Assembly: GCA_001695595.3 (NCBI GenBank)
Contig: MBPM02000013.1
Location: 1 to 64,000, forward strand
DNA from: Plasmopara viticola
Taxonomy: Eukaryota; Oomycota; Peronosporomycetes; Peronosporales; Peronosporaceae
Length of the DNA stretch: 64,000 nt
Reading direction: 5' to 3'
Of this stretch, positions 33,830 through 45,239 are shown one piece after another. The position numbers were made by a program, and so were the translations under genes. The notes beneath the pieces were generated by a model. The model was not told the DNA's origin. It saw only the letters and a program-made list of their open reading frames with translations, and did no database searches. Positions within the stretch are counted from its first letter, which is position 1; every line of letters starts with the position of its first letter.

Positions 33830-34659
33830 TTATTGAAAGCATCACTGCGATTGAGTTCGCACGTTGATCTATCATAAGCGCATGTAAGGCGATCACATCA
33901 TACGAAATAGAATTATACGATCATAAAGGGTTGAATGACTTTAAAAAAGTGCTTGTATTAGCCAATTTTGAAACTTCATACAGAAAAAAAATGATGTCAC
34001 TCAATACGTTGCTGTACCCCAGCTGCACGTGTGCTCGAGTTTGCGGCAAAAACTATAGAATATACAAATTTTCATGCAAAGCAAAGTCTTCGCTGTGCTA
34101 ACTACTGCGATCAGACGGCATCACTATTAATCAGTCTCAACAGCACAGTCTGTAAAGAAGTCACTTTCGGTACAGTCTTAAATTGCTATGGAGTATGAAC
34201 TATTGCACTACATTTGAGCCCTTCGTGTTGCGTTTGATGCCGACGACTCAAAAAGTGCAAAAATGACATAGGAGCTAGAACCATGTCAAATTCTTTTTGG
34301 AGCAATGTGTTGTATTCGACACAAGCACATGCAAATTCTGTGTCAACTTCAGAATACAATTCCTCGAGGAAATAGCTTAAGTGCTAAGATATGCTATAAG
34401 GACAACTCATTGCTATTATACCTATAAAAAAGGATGTGGTGCATCTAAAATGCTTCGTTATTAGTTTAGAATTGTTTTCACAGCACATTGCCTTACTGTT
34501 TTGAACTTAATGCAAAGTGTCAATTTGCGCCTTCGTAAAAACTCACTCAAGCTTTGATCAAAAATTATAAAGCGGTATACGCATGAACTCTAATATAAGT
34601 AAACAAAAGGGCGCGTAAGAGCATATAAAATCGGTACAAAGAAAATAGTTAGGCCTCTT
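33830..34659. other. junction between inverted copies B and C
   Basis: AT-rich sequence with no gene. Bases 34,235-34,295 match 41,250-41,310 in direct orientation, so at least part is another fragment of the large repeat in the orientation of copy C. Confidence 0.45.
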
Positions 34660-35374
34660 TTGCTGTTCTCGCACTTTCAGAATTATCCAGCTTCTTTGCC
34701 TGCATGCTGCTCCAAAAGTTACATGCCGGTACATCAATTAACTAGATGTAGATCTATGCCAGCCAATCCAATGCATTGCCACAAAGCTCGAAAAAGTCAT
34801 CTTTGCGCGGCGAAAAACTTTTCCATTGTCATTTGCTCCCCCCAAACTAAGGCATGGACGACCTCGATCTTGTTTATGAGATTTGAGCAGCTCGAACAAC
34901 TCCCGGAGATGCATTAGTATTGCACACGGTCAATAAAGTTGCATGCAAAACTACTATCATATATACTCATTTCAAGAGGCTTTTTTCATTCGGCTGTAAG
35001 GAGAGTATTGGCGAGAATGTTAACCATTCTTGGTCTCGCTCTACTTTTAAATTTAGCGATTGAGCAATTCGCTCTCAACCAATTAAATTACATTCGTTCA
35101 TAGTAGCTAGTCGTCCGGACAAGACTACATGAATTAGCGTAGCTACTATCCAGCATAGTGGGGTGATGTTTATGGGACCAAGCACTACGAGATATTTCGT
35201 GAGCGTGAAAAGATGCTCGGTTCGAAAGCTAGAAATCTCGCCGCTTTATACGCGCGTTGCTTGAAAAAGTGTCACGTGAATATGCTAAAACCTTGACAAA
35301 AACGTTTTTTTGGGCCCTTCGATTTTAGATTTTATATACAAGGTATTACAAGCTGTGCATTGTTACCGATTTTA

Positions 35375-35940
35375 AAAAACAAAAACAAATTTTAAAATTT
35401 GAACAAAATGCTTTATACGAATTATTAAAAAAAATAAATTATATTATTTTTAAAAATTAATTTGAGATTTTTTTTTATTATCGAAGATATTTTTTTTCTA
35501 CATTTTAAATTATAACAAATCTTAAGTAAAAAAATAAGAATTAAAAATATAAAAATTAAGAAAAATTAAAAAACATGAAACTTGATTGAAAAATGAAAAT
35601 TGATCAAATTGCGGCATAATTTATTTAAAGATTTATTTTTCAACAAAAAGCTTTCTTGAAAGAAATACTTATTTACTTTATTTTAAATTCTTATTTTTAA
35701 TTTTTTTCATTTTCTTTTCCATTTTTTTCCTCATTTTCATAATTTTTATTTTTCTCTTAGTTTCTAATTTTCTTTTAATTTCTACATTTTCAAGAATAAT
35801 TTGATTATAATCAAGTCTTGAAAATAGCTTTTTTATAATATTCAAATTATTAACTTTGAAATTTTACGATCTTAATTTATAAGAATTAACTAATCGAGTT
35901 AAATTTATATTCTGTTTCACTAATTTGAATAAGAAATCTT
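35375..35940. other. extremely AT-rich insertion in copy C
   Basis: Almost only A and T, with long T and A runs and a weak inverted repeat around 35,788-35,823 (TTTTCAAGA...TCTTGAAAA). Copy D has unrelated, ordinary sequence at this position. It may be a low-complexity expansion or a piece of unusual DNA; I see no coding signal. Confidence 0.6.
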
Positions 35941-36394
35941 GCTTTGTTGGATTTATTGTATCGCCAGTAAAAGATTTTTGAGAATTAATCACAATTTAAG
36001 CAACATCATTCTATCTCTGATCCAACCAATCTGTTTGTGAAAAGTCTGTACCGCGTTTTTACTTAGATGAGACTTAATTTAGAGATGCGATCATGACGGA
36101 AAAGCAGTGTTTACTATTTTTGATTTTTAAGAAATTTGAGTTTGTAGACGACTACAACTTACAGCCTGATTCGATATACGATATCATAATCTTTTAGACT
36201 CACCTTTGATTCTTAATAGACATTACATTACATTGCTACCGCATTATAAGCAGAGACTTTATCTTTTCTGTAGATGTCTTTCCAGAAAACTTTTGTATGA
36301 GAAGCGGCCTGAATTTTATATCCAGCATAAATCACGGTATTAAGTAACGGCCTGTTACATACCCATTACAGCTTGGGCTTCATTGAACAAAAGT

Positions 36395-37600
36395 GGAACT
36401 GGTAGTGTCCACCACCCTTAAACTTTTTCACAAAAGTTGGCTTGGTCTTAGCGATGGCCGAATAGTCAGCGAAGGAGGCATCAGTCGACCAGGAGAGTTA
36501 AAGGTGAGCTTTGAAAAGATCGCTTTCATTCGTAAATATGCCTCTAGGAATAAAATGATTTATGTGCAAGAGGCGACGTCAAAAAATAAACGTGCGCCTA
36601 TAATTAAGGCGAATCCTAAACTTTCGTCGCAAATTAGAAGAAATTGCTCGCCAGATTCCCATTATTACGAAACGAAAAAGCCAAAAAGTCAAATTAACTT
36701 GACTCGAAGTGAAAGGCTTGCACACTACACAGACACCCCGCCTTTGAGGGCTGTAGAACATGTACGTCGCGAGCGGTCCGGCAAGCTCTTGTTTGGCTTT
36801 CCACCTGTTTAACCTTCGAAGACGACGATGACGTCGTCAAAATGGCTTTATCACCCGAATTAATTTTAAAAGATGGAAGCCTTGATCTCCATCACCAGTA
36901 AAAATAGGGGGGTTGCTGACATTTTTGAACATAAAGAACCAATATATGATGCCACTCTGATAATACTGTCAATGCAAAATACCAAAAAAGGAAAAACTTT
37001 ATGAGTGGGTCGATTGATCAAAAAAAAGGTTTACGCAGTAGGCGACGGGCTTTGTGTCTTAATGACTTCCATGTATTTTACTGTCTTGTGGCGGGTCCAC
37101 TCACTCTCTGTACAGCGAGTTCGGTGAGCAGGAGGAGGAGCATTCAGACGAACACGACTTTTTCTCTCACCGTAAAGATTCCGTAGGGAACCGCTAAAAT
37201 AAACCATTGTTTCTGCGTTACCTCGCAGCGGCTATGCGCGTGCTTTAACCACCTCATCCGATTCCGTGTAAAACGTCAGTAATATAGCATGGTCTAGTGA
37301 CACTTTAAATTATAGGATCGGAGGATCTCTTCTTGGATTATTTAAGCTTTGAGATGCTACTCAAATAACCCAACTCCAATCTCACTTGACGTGTTTAAAT
37401 TCGAGTACATCTTGCTACAGTAAACCCTCAAGATGCTACTTACACAGCCCAGACTTCAGTCTCACTTGACGAGTCCTTGAATGTCGATTACACTTGAGAA
37501 CATCTTGCTTAAACTCTAGATCGGAAAATACTCACAACCGAAATAACTCGGCTCCGCAATAATGCCTATTCAGGGGCTAAAGCTTCAAGTCTTAAGGGTG
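36395..37600. other. unidentified 1.2-kb insertion in copy C
   Basis: It is absent from the matching place in A, B and D. It contains a 139-codon open frame (36,393-36,812) with a non-ATG first codon and a lysine- and arginine-rich, otherwise unrecognised translation. Further right is a diverged tandem repeat (37,350-37,520). No terminal inverted repeats or LTR-like ends were found. Confidence 0.45.
37350..37520. repeat. two diverged tandem units of about 85 bp
   Basis: Both units share AGATGCTACT, a following CTCACTTGACG, and close in ACATCTTGCT (near 37,401-37,416 and 37,499-37,510). Confidence 0.6.
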
Positions 37601-37649
37601 GGTGCGGACAATACACAATGTGCGGCCCGACAACAACTATTCACTTACA

Positions 37650-39370
37650 ATGTGCCCGTTGCTTCCAATTAAGTATTTAAAAGCCTTCAAGAAACTATTT
37701 GGGACAAATCCAACGACTCCCCCGCGATCATTGGAGCGAGATAATTCCGTTACTTCGAAAGAAGCTTTTAGTGCTTGTGAAACGTCTCTGTTTTGTTACG
37801 CACTTTACACGTAGAAGCCGCTGCCTTTGCGTTTATCCTTGACTTGTAAAAACATCTTTTCCGCGGTCAAATATACGCGCTTGAGATTGCTATTGCGATC
37901 CGGGCGGTCAGGTCGCAGTGACCCTGGAGCCTTGAGGTCTTAAAGGGAAAATGTTCTTCTTTAGCAAAATGTCCGGATAACGTCACAAATAGATCGACCG
38001 CCTCGCGTCTTCGCGCACAATCTCCGAATTGCATTAGCTTATGCTCGTATCCGTAAACCACTAAACGTCATGCTATATCCATTCGTCTAACTATTAATCA
38101 ATCGGAAGGGTTTTTAATTTTTATTGAAAGCTTTGCTATTACCATAAAGCTTTACTTAATTTGCAAATACCCGCTTGGAAGTCTGGAGTGACTATTGAAA
38201 TTGTAGCCTTGCTTGTTAAGTCCGGTAGCTTTAGGTATAAGCCGATTTACGATTTTCATCGGCTGTTCACTTTATAATAACGTTTTATATCTTTTACATT
38301 TGGTAGAAATATAACTAATTCTCTTCATTTATAGTGCGCTCATTCAGCTCGAGCAATTAGATCGTTTACAAACGCAAAAGAGCCAATAATCGTTAGTTCT
38401 TGTGTGCAATCTATCCAATTAACGTCACTTTACAAATGATATGACTGAATTAATCAAGTTTTTTCCTCGCGATTCGTTTATCTTTGCACCCATGTCTTCC
38501 AATCTTGGTGCAAGTAGTTGCTGCGGCTATCAAAGCTCTTATTTTTTTCCACTAAGAATTTTTTCTGCTAAAGCTGCATCCCTTAATATTATCTAATTCA
38601 GCTTCGAGTTGTGACAACATCAAGCTAGAAGAAGTTGCTCGAATGTGAAATAAAAACTCACCATGTGGCAGCAGGTTCTTGAACATTGCGAGCACCTAAC
38701 TGCTCCAACACCAGCACAGCGACAATCGATCGTTGCGCTAATATTGTGAGGCATCATTTGATTGAGAAGTTATTTCCACTCCTTCAGCCTTGCAAAACGA
38801 TAAACTGCATCGCTAGCCAAAAGACTTCGTATGTATTAATTCTTTGTCGATACGTACACTTATAAGCACCTTGTCAGGTGATTTTCTTTTGCAACAATTT
38901 ATTTTGCCTCTTATCGCCATCACTACTAAGCTCAACTACTCGTCTTTCAGTCTTTGCGCTTACGCAATTTTAGTTGTGTGCCGTCGACCGCAAGTTTTTT
39001 CTTTAAAAACTTTCTTTACACAAGGGTTATGCATTTATCGACACTAAAATACGCATATAAACATTTGAAGCGTCTACTACATTTCATACCAATTCGCGTC
39101 CTATCGTTTAAGATCTGGACACAATTCGGTATTTGCCCGCTTTATTTCTATATGCATCAGACGCAGTATTGTTTCAAATTTTTAGATGAGCACGAAGATT
39201 ACGATACGTCAGTACATACCATAGATTGCTAAGGAAAAGATAAACGCACATACCGCAGCGCGCTCTTTTTCATACTGGGTTTTGTGCAGCCGACATAGCT
39301 CATGGCCAGCACGAAGTTCGACTCCGATAATTTTGTCTTGAAGACCGTACTCCCAAAAAAGTAAATTGTC
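37650..39370 (-). repeat. right arm of a recent 1.7-kb inverted repeat
   Basis: Partner of 29,170-30,880. The same 64-codon frame is open in both arms, differing at only a few residues, as expected from recent copying rather than from selection. Confidence 0.75.
37900..37928 (-). repeat. GC-rich conserved block in repeat copy C
   Basis: The same block as 9,478-9,506, inverted, with one mismatch in the palindrome. Confidence 0.75.
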
Positions 39371-39920
39371 AGCGTATGTTTGTGTCAGGTACTTCTCTAT
39401 GCTCAGCCTTTTCCACTATGGTGGCGTACAGGAACACGTCAAATATCGGGTGTGGAGTTCGAGAGCCTTACGTCTAATCTCATTGACTGGCTTTACAGCG
39501 GAGGAGCCGAAGAAAATTCACAAGCAAATAAGGTGCGAACACTGTAAAGCACAGGGAAATGAAGCTCTGTAAATCATTGATGTTTAGAATGAGCTACAGA
39601 AACACCTTCTTGTCATGGAATATACTTCCATCACAAAAAGGTTTTTTTGTGGCTTTGTAATCTAAACATTCAGTTTCGACGAGATCGACTGAACAGCATT
39701 CTTTTGCTTGTGCGGAAAGCCACACTCTCAGCAAAAGCTGCACGCGTCACCAAAGCTTGAGGTGTGAGGTCTAGCTTGTCAAGTTTTTGATAAGCCCGCA
39801 ATTTAATTTCTGCTTTGTGTTAATGCGGTATTTGCAAGGGTTTCGAAAATGCCAAAGCCGCTATGTTTATCTGTGCGGCTGAAGATTCATCGCGATTTTC
39901 AAAAGTTCTTTTGTATGCTC

Positions 39921-39981
39921 CGTGACAAAATCAAATCCATTAGTGCAATCGATCGCACTAATGGATTCGCTTTTTGTCACG
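39921..39981. repeat. local palindrome, about 30-bp arms
   Basis: The arms begin and end CGTGACAAAA and TTTTGTCACG, and the centre is GATCGATC. The arms differ at about four positions. Copy D has only one arm-like stretch here (GCGAATCCATTGTGCACTCG near 54,944-54,963), so the palindrome arose within copy C. Confidence 0.8.
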
Positions 39982-41930
39982 AATTGAGCAACTGCATGTC
40001 TAAAATTTGCCCACGATACTTTAGCGCTCAGTGAATTTTGTGATCTCATTTTGTCGAGCTGGTTCTTCTACAGCATCGATCAAAGGCTAAATTGTGTCGT
40101 CTAGACGAACTTGCTCCTCTTGTTGATTATTTGCGGGATTCTCAGCTGAAGTCTACGTGCCCATATCTTAATTATCAGAGCTCTGTACGGCCGATCGACT
40201 AGCAGACCTGTCTTGATTTACTTTTGCCCCTCAAACAAACTTTGAAAGAAGGCACAGTTTTTGTCCGATCCAAAAAATCAATTTGGTCGTTTTTCGTCAC
40301 GAAATTTAGGTTGATATATACAAGCTTAGGCAGTACCTCCAAATTAATCAAGTTTTTAATTTCAATTAGTCCCGCGTGGATGCAGAGGCAAGCGCCACTG
40401 CATATACGAGATTGTCTATAGCAGTGTCATGCATGCTGAAAAACCTTTTTCTCTTGTCTAGATCAAAAACAAGGAAAAGTTATAACATTCTTGTTCTTGA
40501 GCTTTGATATAATTAAAATGTAACTAGCTACTGCTGCCGCTAGCTTCAAACCCAAGTATCATTATGAAGCTTTTAGATGCCACAGTGACAAGCAAGCGTT
40601 AGAAGATTTCGCTTCAAAAGGTGGCTCTCTTTTTTACTGAGGCACCGAAAAGCTCTTGAAGGCGATAGCTACACTTCAACCGTCTGTATCGTTTCTATCA
40701 TGGCAGTACTTTAAGTTGAGGAAGACGGTAGAAGCATTCCTAAAATCCAGAGATGGATGGCCTATACAGGGTTTGGTGGATTATGAAACGGTGTTTAACG
40801 AGACGTCCACACGCATTGACATAGTTATGGCATTTCTAGTTGTTTTCTCCACCGCGTTTAGATGAATAGAATCGAGATTACAACACGGGGAGAAAAAACA
40901 CTGCAAAAGCTTAAATGGTCAAATAAGGTTTGCACGAACGGTTTCTGCAAATGTTTTGTAAGTCCTTTTGAGGTGTTCACAGGATCAAATGTGTAGCAAT
41001 TTATATCATGCGGTGACGTCAGCAGATGCTGTATTTGTGGATTTGATGTTGATGCTTTTTGTCCTGAGTGATAGAAGTGCTTAAAGGCAGTCACATCGCA
41101 AAGATTGTTGCTCTTGATCGTACCAACTTTGCGAACGGTGAGGCAATTGACGAAAATTCGCCAATTTATATGTTTGGTGGTTTAATGAAGAACGCCCTTA
41201 TTGTGCAAAAGCCTCAGCGTGTAGATTTTGAACTACAAGTTTCGATCCATCACGAATGTTGAGCGATAAAAAAGTGCAAGAATTTATGTCGGAACTACCA
41301 TGTCAACTATCGACTCTATTATTGACTTTGTCCGAGGCGCTCCTGTGCGCCGAGAAGTTATCACTAAAATTGTAGTCAAAAAATGGAAAAATGTTTGCAT
41401 CAAGGCAATTATGCAAGAGTTCACCAAGGTAGACATCGTGCACAACGAACGGTGAGGCCTAAACGCAAGGTTTGTAGTACAATTATTTGATAATTCTGCT
41501 ATTGTATAGGAAGATGATATCGATAAAGACTATTTTAAATTATCTGTGGATGGGTGTCGATCGCAAGTTTTTTTATCGCTTTATATTTTTCGTCGTTGTG
41601 TTGATTGGTTTACATAACTATATTACTGTCAGGTGGAAGTTTGGTTTGAGCAAAGCATGATTAAACAACGCTTCCACAACACAGGCACACTGTCTAACTT
41701 ACACATTAATTTATGTGAATAGAGAAGGCATGAAGCGCAAGCGCGCAAGAGTGATGTAATTGCACAAAACAGATAGCATTAAAAGGTGCGATTGCACATT
41801 TTTAACGTGAGCTTGATGACATTGTAATCATATTGTGCCGCTCAGGCCTCTAAGAACTAAGAGACATATCTTCGTATAGCTCGGCAACAAAAGGAGATCT
41901 GCCATTTGCAAGACTTTAGTCTGCACAAGC

Positions 41931-42885
41931 GGATGAAATAGGTGTATCTAGGGACCATTCACTTGGCTGAATACTAGATGATAGGTAGAATGACCACTGG
42001 CAGAAGTTTTTTATGGGTTTGGGTGCTCACCTTTTTAATAAGAAACCCTAAGGTCATCTCGTTTGGCTTCTAATTGGCTGCAGGGGCTTCTTATTAATAA
42101 ATCGTTTGAATCTTAAAAATACATCGTTTCCAACGAAAATCATCGCATCCAGCTGAATACCTCCAGCTAACTCAAATTCGCTTTTTGAAGAGAGAAACAA
42201 ACATGGTTTGATCGAGTGTCCTTAGGCATATATGGAGAAACTAGCGTAATTTACCGCAGCCATTTCCAATACTCCGAGGCCGTGGTGCAAAACTTCGTCA
42301 TCGGCTTTGACATCGCTATCGGCCTTGACCTTGACAGAGATGTCAAGTTTGAAAGAAGGCTGAGAATGGGAATTAAAACGTCACGGGAATGGCTGTCAAT
42401 CGTTGTAGTTACCCCGGACATCGAGATTGACCGCTACAGGAACTGTGGGAGGTGCCAATTGCTGTGCCAACGTAGCTGCGAGAGGTTCAGCAGGAGGTCC
42501 TGGCATCCTCGTACGGTATGGACAGGCTACCTACATCGTCCGCACTTCCTTTGGAGTCTCATCGAAGCTGTGACAGTCTTGAACTCCAATGGGTTGCACT
42601 GTGTTGATGCGAGCGTTAAATTGTCTATCACTTCTCGAGCGGTGTGCAGATTCAACTATGCGCCCTTCAATGTTTTTCAAGCTGTACATTTTAGAGAATA
42701 GGGAACTGTAAGATATAAATTTACGTGTAAAGTTTGCAAAATTTAGATTTGTGTGTATACGAAACAGGAACACAATTTAGGGAATCTATGCTTCTGGAGA
42801 TTGGCGGTCACAACAATAGTCCCAAGTTTTTATTTTTTTTTATTCACTGCAGCCAATCAGAGGCCAAAACGGACGACTTAAGCAA
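41931..42885. other. unassigned GC-richer island between copy C and an effector pseudogene
   Basis: Bases 42,216-42,701 are open on the plus strand for 161 codons, but from a GTG. The minus strand is also partly open and reads proline- and alanine-rich near 42,440-42,510 (MPGPPAEPLAATLAQQLAPP). This could be a decayed retroelement gag, but no zinc knuckle or protease motif is present. I cannot identify it. Confidence 0.25.
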
Positions 42886-43296
42886 TTGTATTTACTGACT
42901 TATTCGCACACCAATCGATACTTTTACAGGATTAACGCTCTTTTAATCGTGCTGTTAAACTTTTTCTCTGGATTTGCTATCCGAGCTTCGTCACTTCTGC
43001 TCTTCTCCTTAGCCCAGAGCCGTCGCGTGGTGAATCTTGTACTTGGCTGTCACGTCCTCTGTCATCTCTTTATCAGCTCTAAAAGTAAGCACAAACTATA
43101 CCAGTTCACGATAATAGTATATGCGTGAGTTGAAGCTTTTGTACCTATCGACTCTGAACTGGTGCACTGCAGCTTGCTGAGATAGTAAGCGCAGTGCTAT
43201 AACTACAGCTACGGAAATAATTGGCCGCCATCAAAACCACAACCTAGATAAATCGGCTATCAAAAAAATAGTACATCAAACCACGTCGTCATATCC
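42886..43296 (+). promoter_or_regulatory. effector 5' flank shared with 60,310-60,693
   Basis: The sequence upstream of the pseudogene start resembles that upstream of the intact effector at 60,694. It includes AATAATAGTATATGCGTGA (43,110-43,128; compare 60,506-60,524) and the TTGGCCG element at 43,221-43,227, about 70-76 bp before the ATG. The duplication therefore carried the promoter region along with the gene. Confidence 0.55.
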
Positions 43297-45238
43297 ATGA
43301 GCGGCGCATTTTACGTAATGACTGCGCTTCTCGTCATGAATAGCATTAAGACAGCCGCTGAGCCCAATCAATTTGTACGTCGACAAACGTACTGTGTTTT
43401 TGGGTAGAATGGACACTGAGTCATCGCCTTGAAGATTCCTTCGCGGCAGCCGTGATCAACACGACGACTCGGCGCTCAGCGCGGCTGATGAAGAGCGTAT
43501 GCCGGAAGCCTCCGCGAGAATCGTTGAAAACTCTCTCACTTCAGTAAGCGGGAAGGTGTTCGGTACCATGAGGAAAGCGGCTCATCTAACCTTGGATCTA
43601 ACTGCTTCATCGGAAGAGACTCCAACGGGTGCATTGGAGACATACGACATTTTACGAAACAAGAATTCTCGCACATATACTGCCGGCCACTTCAAAATTC
43701 CCAATAGCTAGTTTAGTAACAAACGCACTGCTCAAGCACTAACGAGTCCGGACAAGGCCTCGGGCTCCGCCATTCCAAAAGTAATTGCAGGCCTTCGATC
43801 AAAGAAACCGCGCACAAACGGGCCTTCAGGGGCGATGGGGATACAAAGCAGCAACATCCATGGCAAGATGATACCCACGTCGATTGTCTTGAGCAAAGAT
43901 GATGTCGGAAATGCTCACATATTGTTTTAAGAAGACCTTCAGCGCAACTTAGCGAAATTTGAACCGACAAGTGATGAGACGATGAGTTTTACTGGTTTGG
44001 TTAATTGGTTAAGCGACTTGAGACCTAGCACAAGTTCTGTGTACAAACGTTATACTAGAAAATTGATGAGAATCGATTTGGAAGGTTTGAAAAAGCTGGT
44101 TTTCGATATTAAGCCAGTTCTGGACAAGAGTTTGGAGGATATGCTGGAGCTATCTTTGGAAGATTATAAGGAGATGCAGCTTCGCCTTATGCGGTTACTG
44201 CGTCTTAAAAGATATATACGCATGTACCGTGAGTTTTTCGACTTTTGTCTTTCCAACCACAAAGTCTTTAGCAATTGCGATGCACAGAAGACGCTTAGGT
44301 TAGAGCTTAAATTGATGGAAACGGCTGAACTTAGCGCCAACTTGGATACTAATTTCGCTGCGTTACGGGCAGATAAGGCTAGTCTGACGAAAGTGGAAAC
44401 TGAAATGGTTGGCAGTGTAGTGGTTGCCGTGAAAGAGGCTAATCTAAGTTTAACTGACAAGAAAGCCTGGTATGAGATTGTCGATAAGATTTACCGAGAC
44501 GATGACCAACTCACGCCTCCAGATCTTTCTGCTTTCATTGCTGATGCCTCAAACGGAAAGCAACCCACTGCTTTGCCTACTAACGTATTAAAAACTCCGC
44601 TAAGACCCGACACTAACGAGTGGTCGAGCCGCAGACAAAAGATTACTGAGCTTCTGGAAGAGGCGACTAAAAATCAAACGAAGAAGCCGAAAAAATTTCT
44701 TGGGAAGTTGTATTAGGAGAAGGCGGAAAGGCTTAAGTCACGGCAATTCGCGAGGCTTTTTTCACGGGCTCAAATTTCCACTACGAACTCAAGCTTGTAG
44801 TGATGAAGAGGATGTGGTATATGTTCAATTGGAAGGTCTATTCTAACCCACAATTAAGTGTTGAGGCAGGGGATTCTTAAAGATTGTGTGAGTCGTTTGG
44901 ATCAGACGAAACTGGAGCTCGCATTGAGTGCGGATCGCGTGACAGCAGCTCACCAGTCGGAAGCAGGTTGGAAGAACATCGTGCTAGAACTCCAAACCGA
45001 ATATCTTGTGCTGCTACTTGATACGTACGGCAAATTTTACGAGTTCTGCACGGATATTCGTATATTGTGCGTAATACCATCTGCTACTAAGCAGAAGAAG
45101 ACCAGAACACGTATGAGACGGGAACAGCTTCTAGATCGAGCAAAGAACCGCCAAAGTCTTACGTATTCGATACAATTGCGGTTAAGAAAATTAATTGACA
45201 CTTGCGAAATCGTGAAATTAATACGAAATTACACTTAG
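43297..45238 (+). pseudogene. RxLR effector pseudogene, inverted partner of 19,113-20,990
   Basis: The start ATG and a recognisable signal-peptide region are present (MSGAFYVMTALLVM), then a frame change and a stop near 43,405. A TGA at 43,430-43,432 stands directly before the RFLR codons, and the dEER region follows in the same frame. Further stops occur at 43,709 and near 43,928. A 244-codon open stretch (43,982-44,716) keeps the first Tyr/Phe-Cys element (FFDFCLSN) and the AWYEIV segment. The last part (44,858-45,238) is in another frame. By sequence it is closer to the 19,113 gene than to the 60,694 gene. Confidence 0.9.
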
Positions 45239-45239
45239 C

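Larger units (their letters stand above)
28021..33830 (+). repeat. large repeat, copy B
   Basis: It runs in the same direction as copy A. Bases 28,500-28,565 match 7,545-7,612, 31,800-31,910 match 11,190-11,285, and 32,710-32,820 match 12,000-12,090. The start (28,021-28,260) matches the reverse of 56,430-56,680 in D. The part 29,170-30,880 is far more similar to copy C than to A or D. The only open frame of note is 30,466-30,660, which begins with a non-ATG codon. I see no gene. At 33,139-33,180 a run of about 20 bp (AGCAGCTTTATT...) is tandemly doubled. Confidence 0.75.
34660..41930 (-). repeat. large repeat, copy C, with two insertions
   Basis: It is inverted relative to A and B. Bases 34,670-35,330 match 51,510-52,190 of D in direct orientation, 36,000-36,390 match 52,310-52,680, 37,600-41,000 match the reverse of A and B, and 41,640-41,880 match 56,440-56,690. 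Two stretches break the similarity: an AT-rich block (35,375-35,940) and a segment of about 1.2 kb (36,395-37,600). I find no gene; the open frames are shared repeat sequence or short. Confidence 0.75.

Noticed and set aside
42031..42110. Inverted repeat around TTTTTAATAAGAAACCC and its approximate complement
   Set aside because: Short, AT-rich and with several mismatches. Without target duplication or other copies it is within chance expectation.
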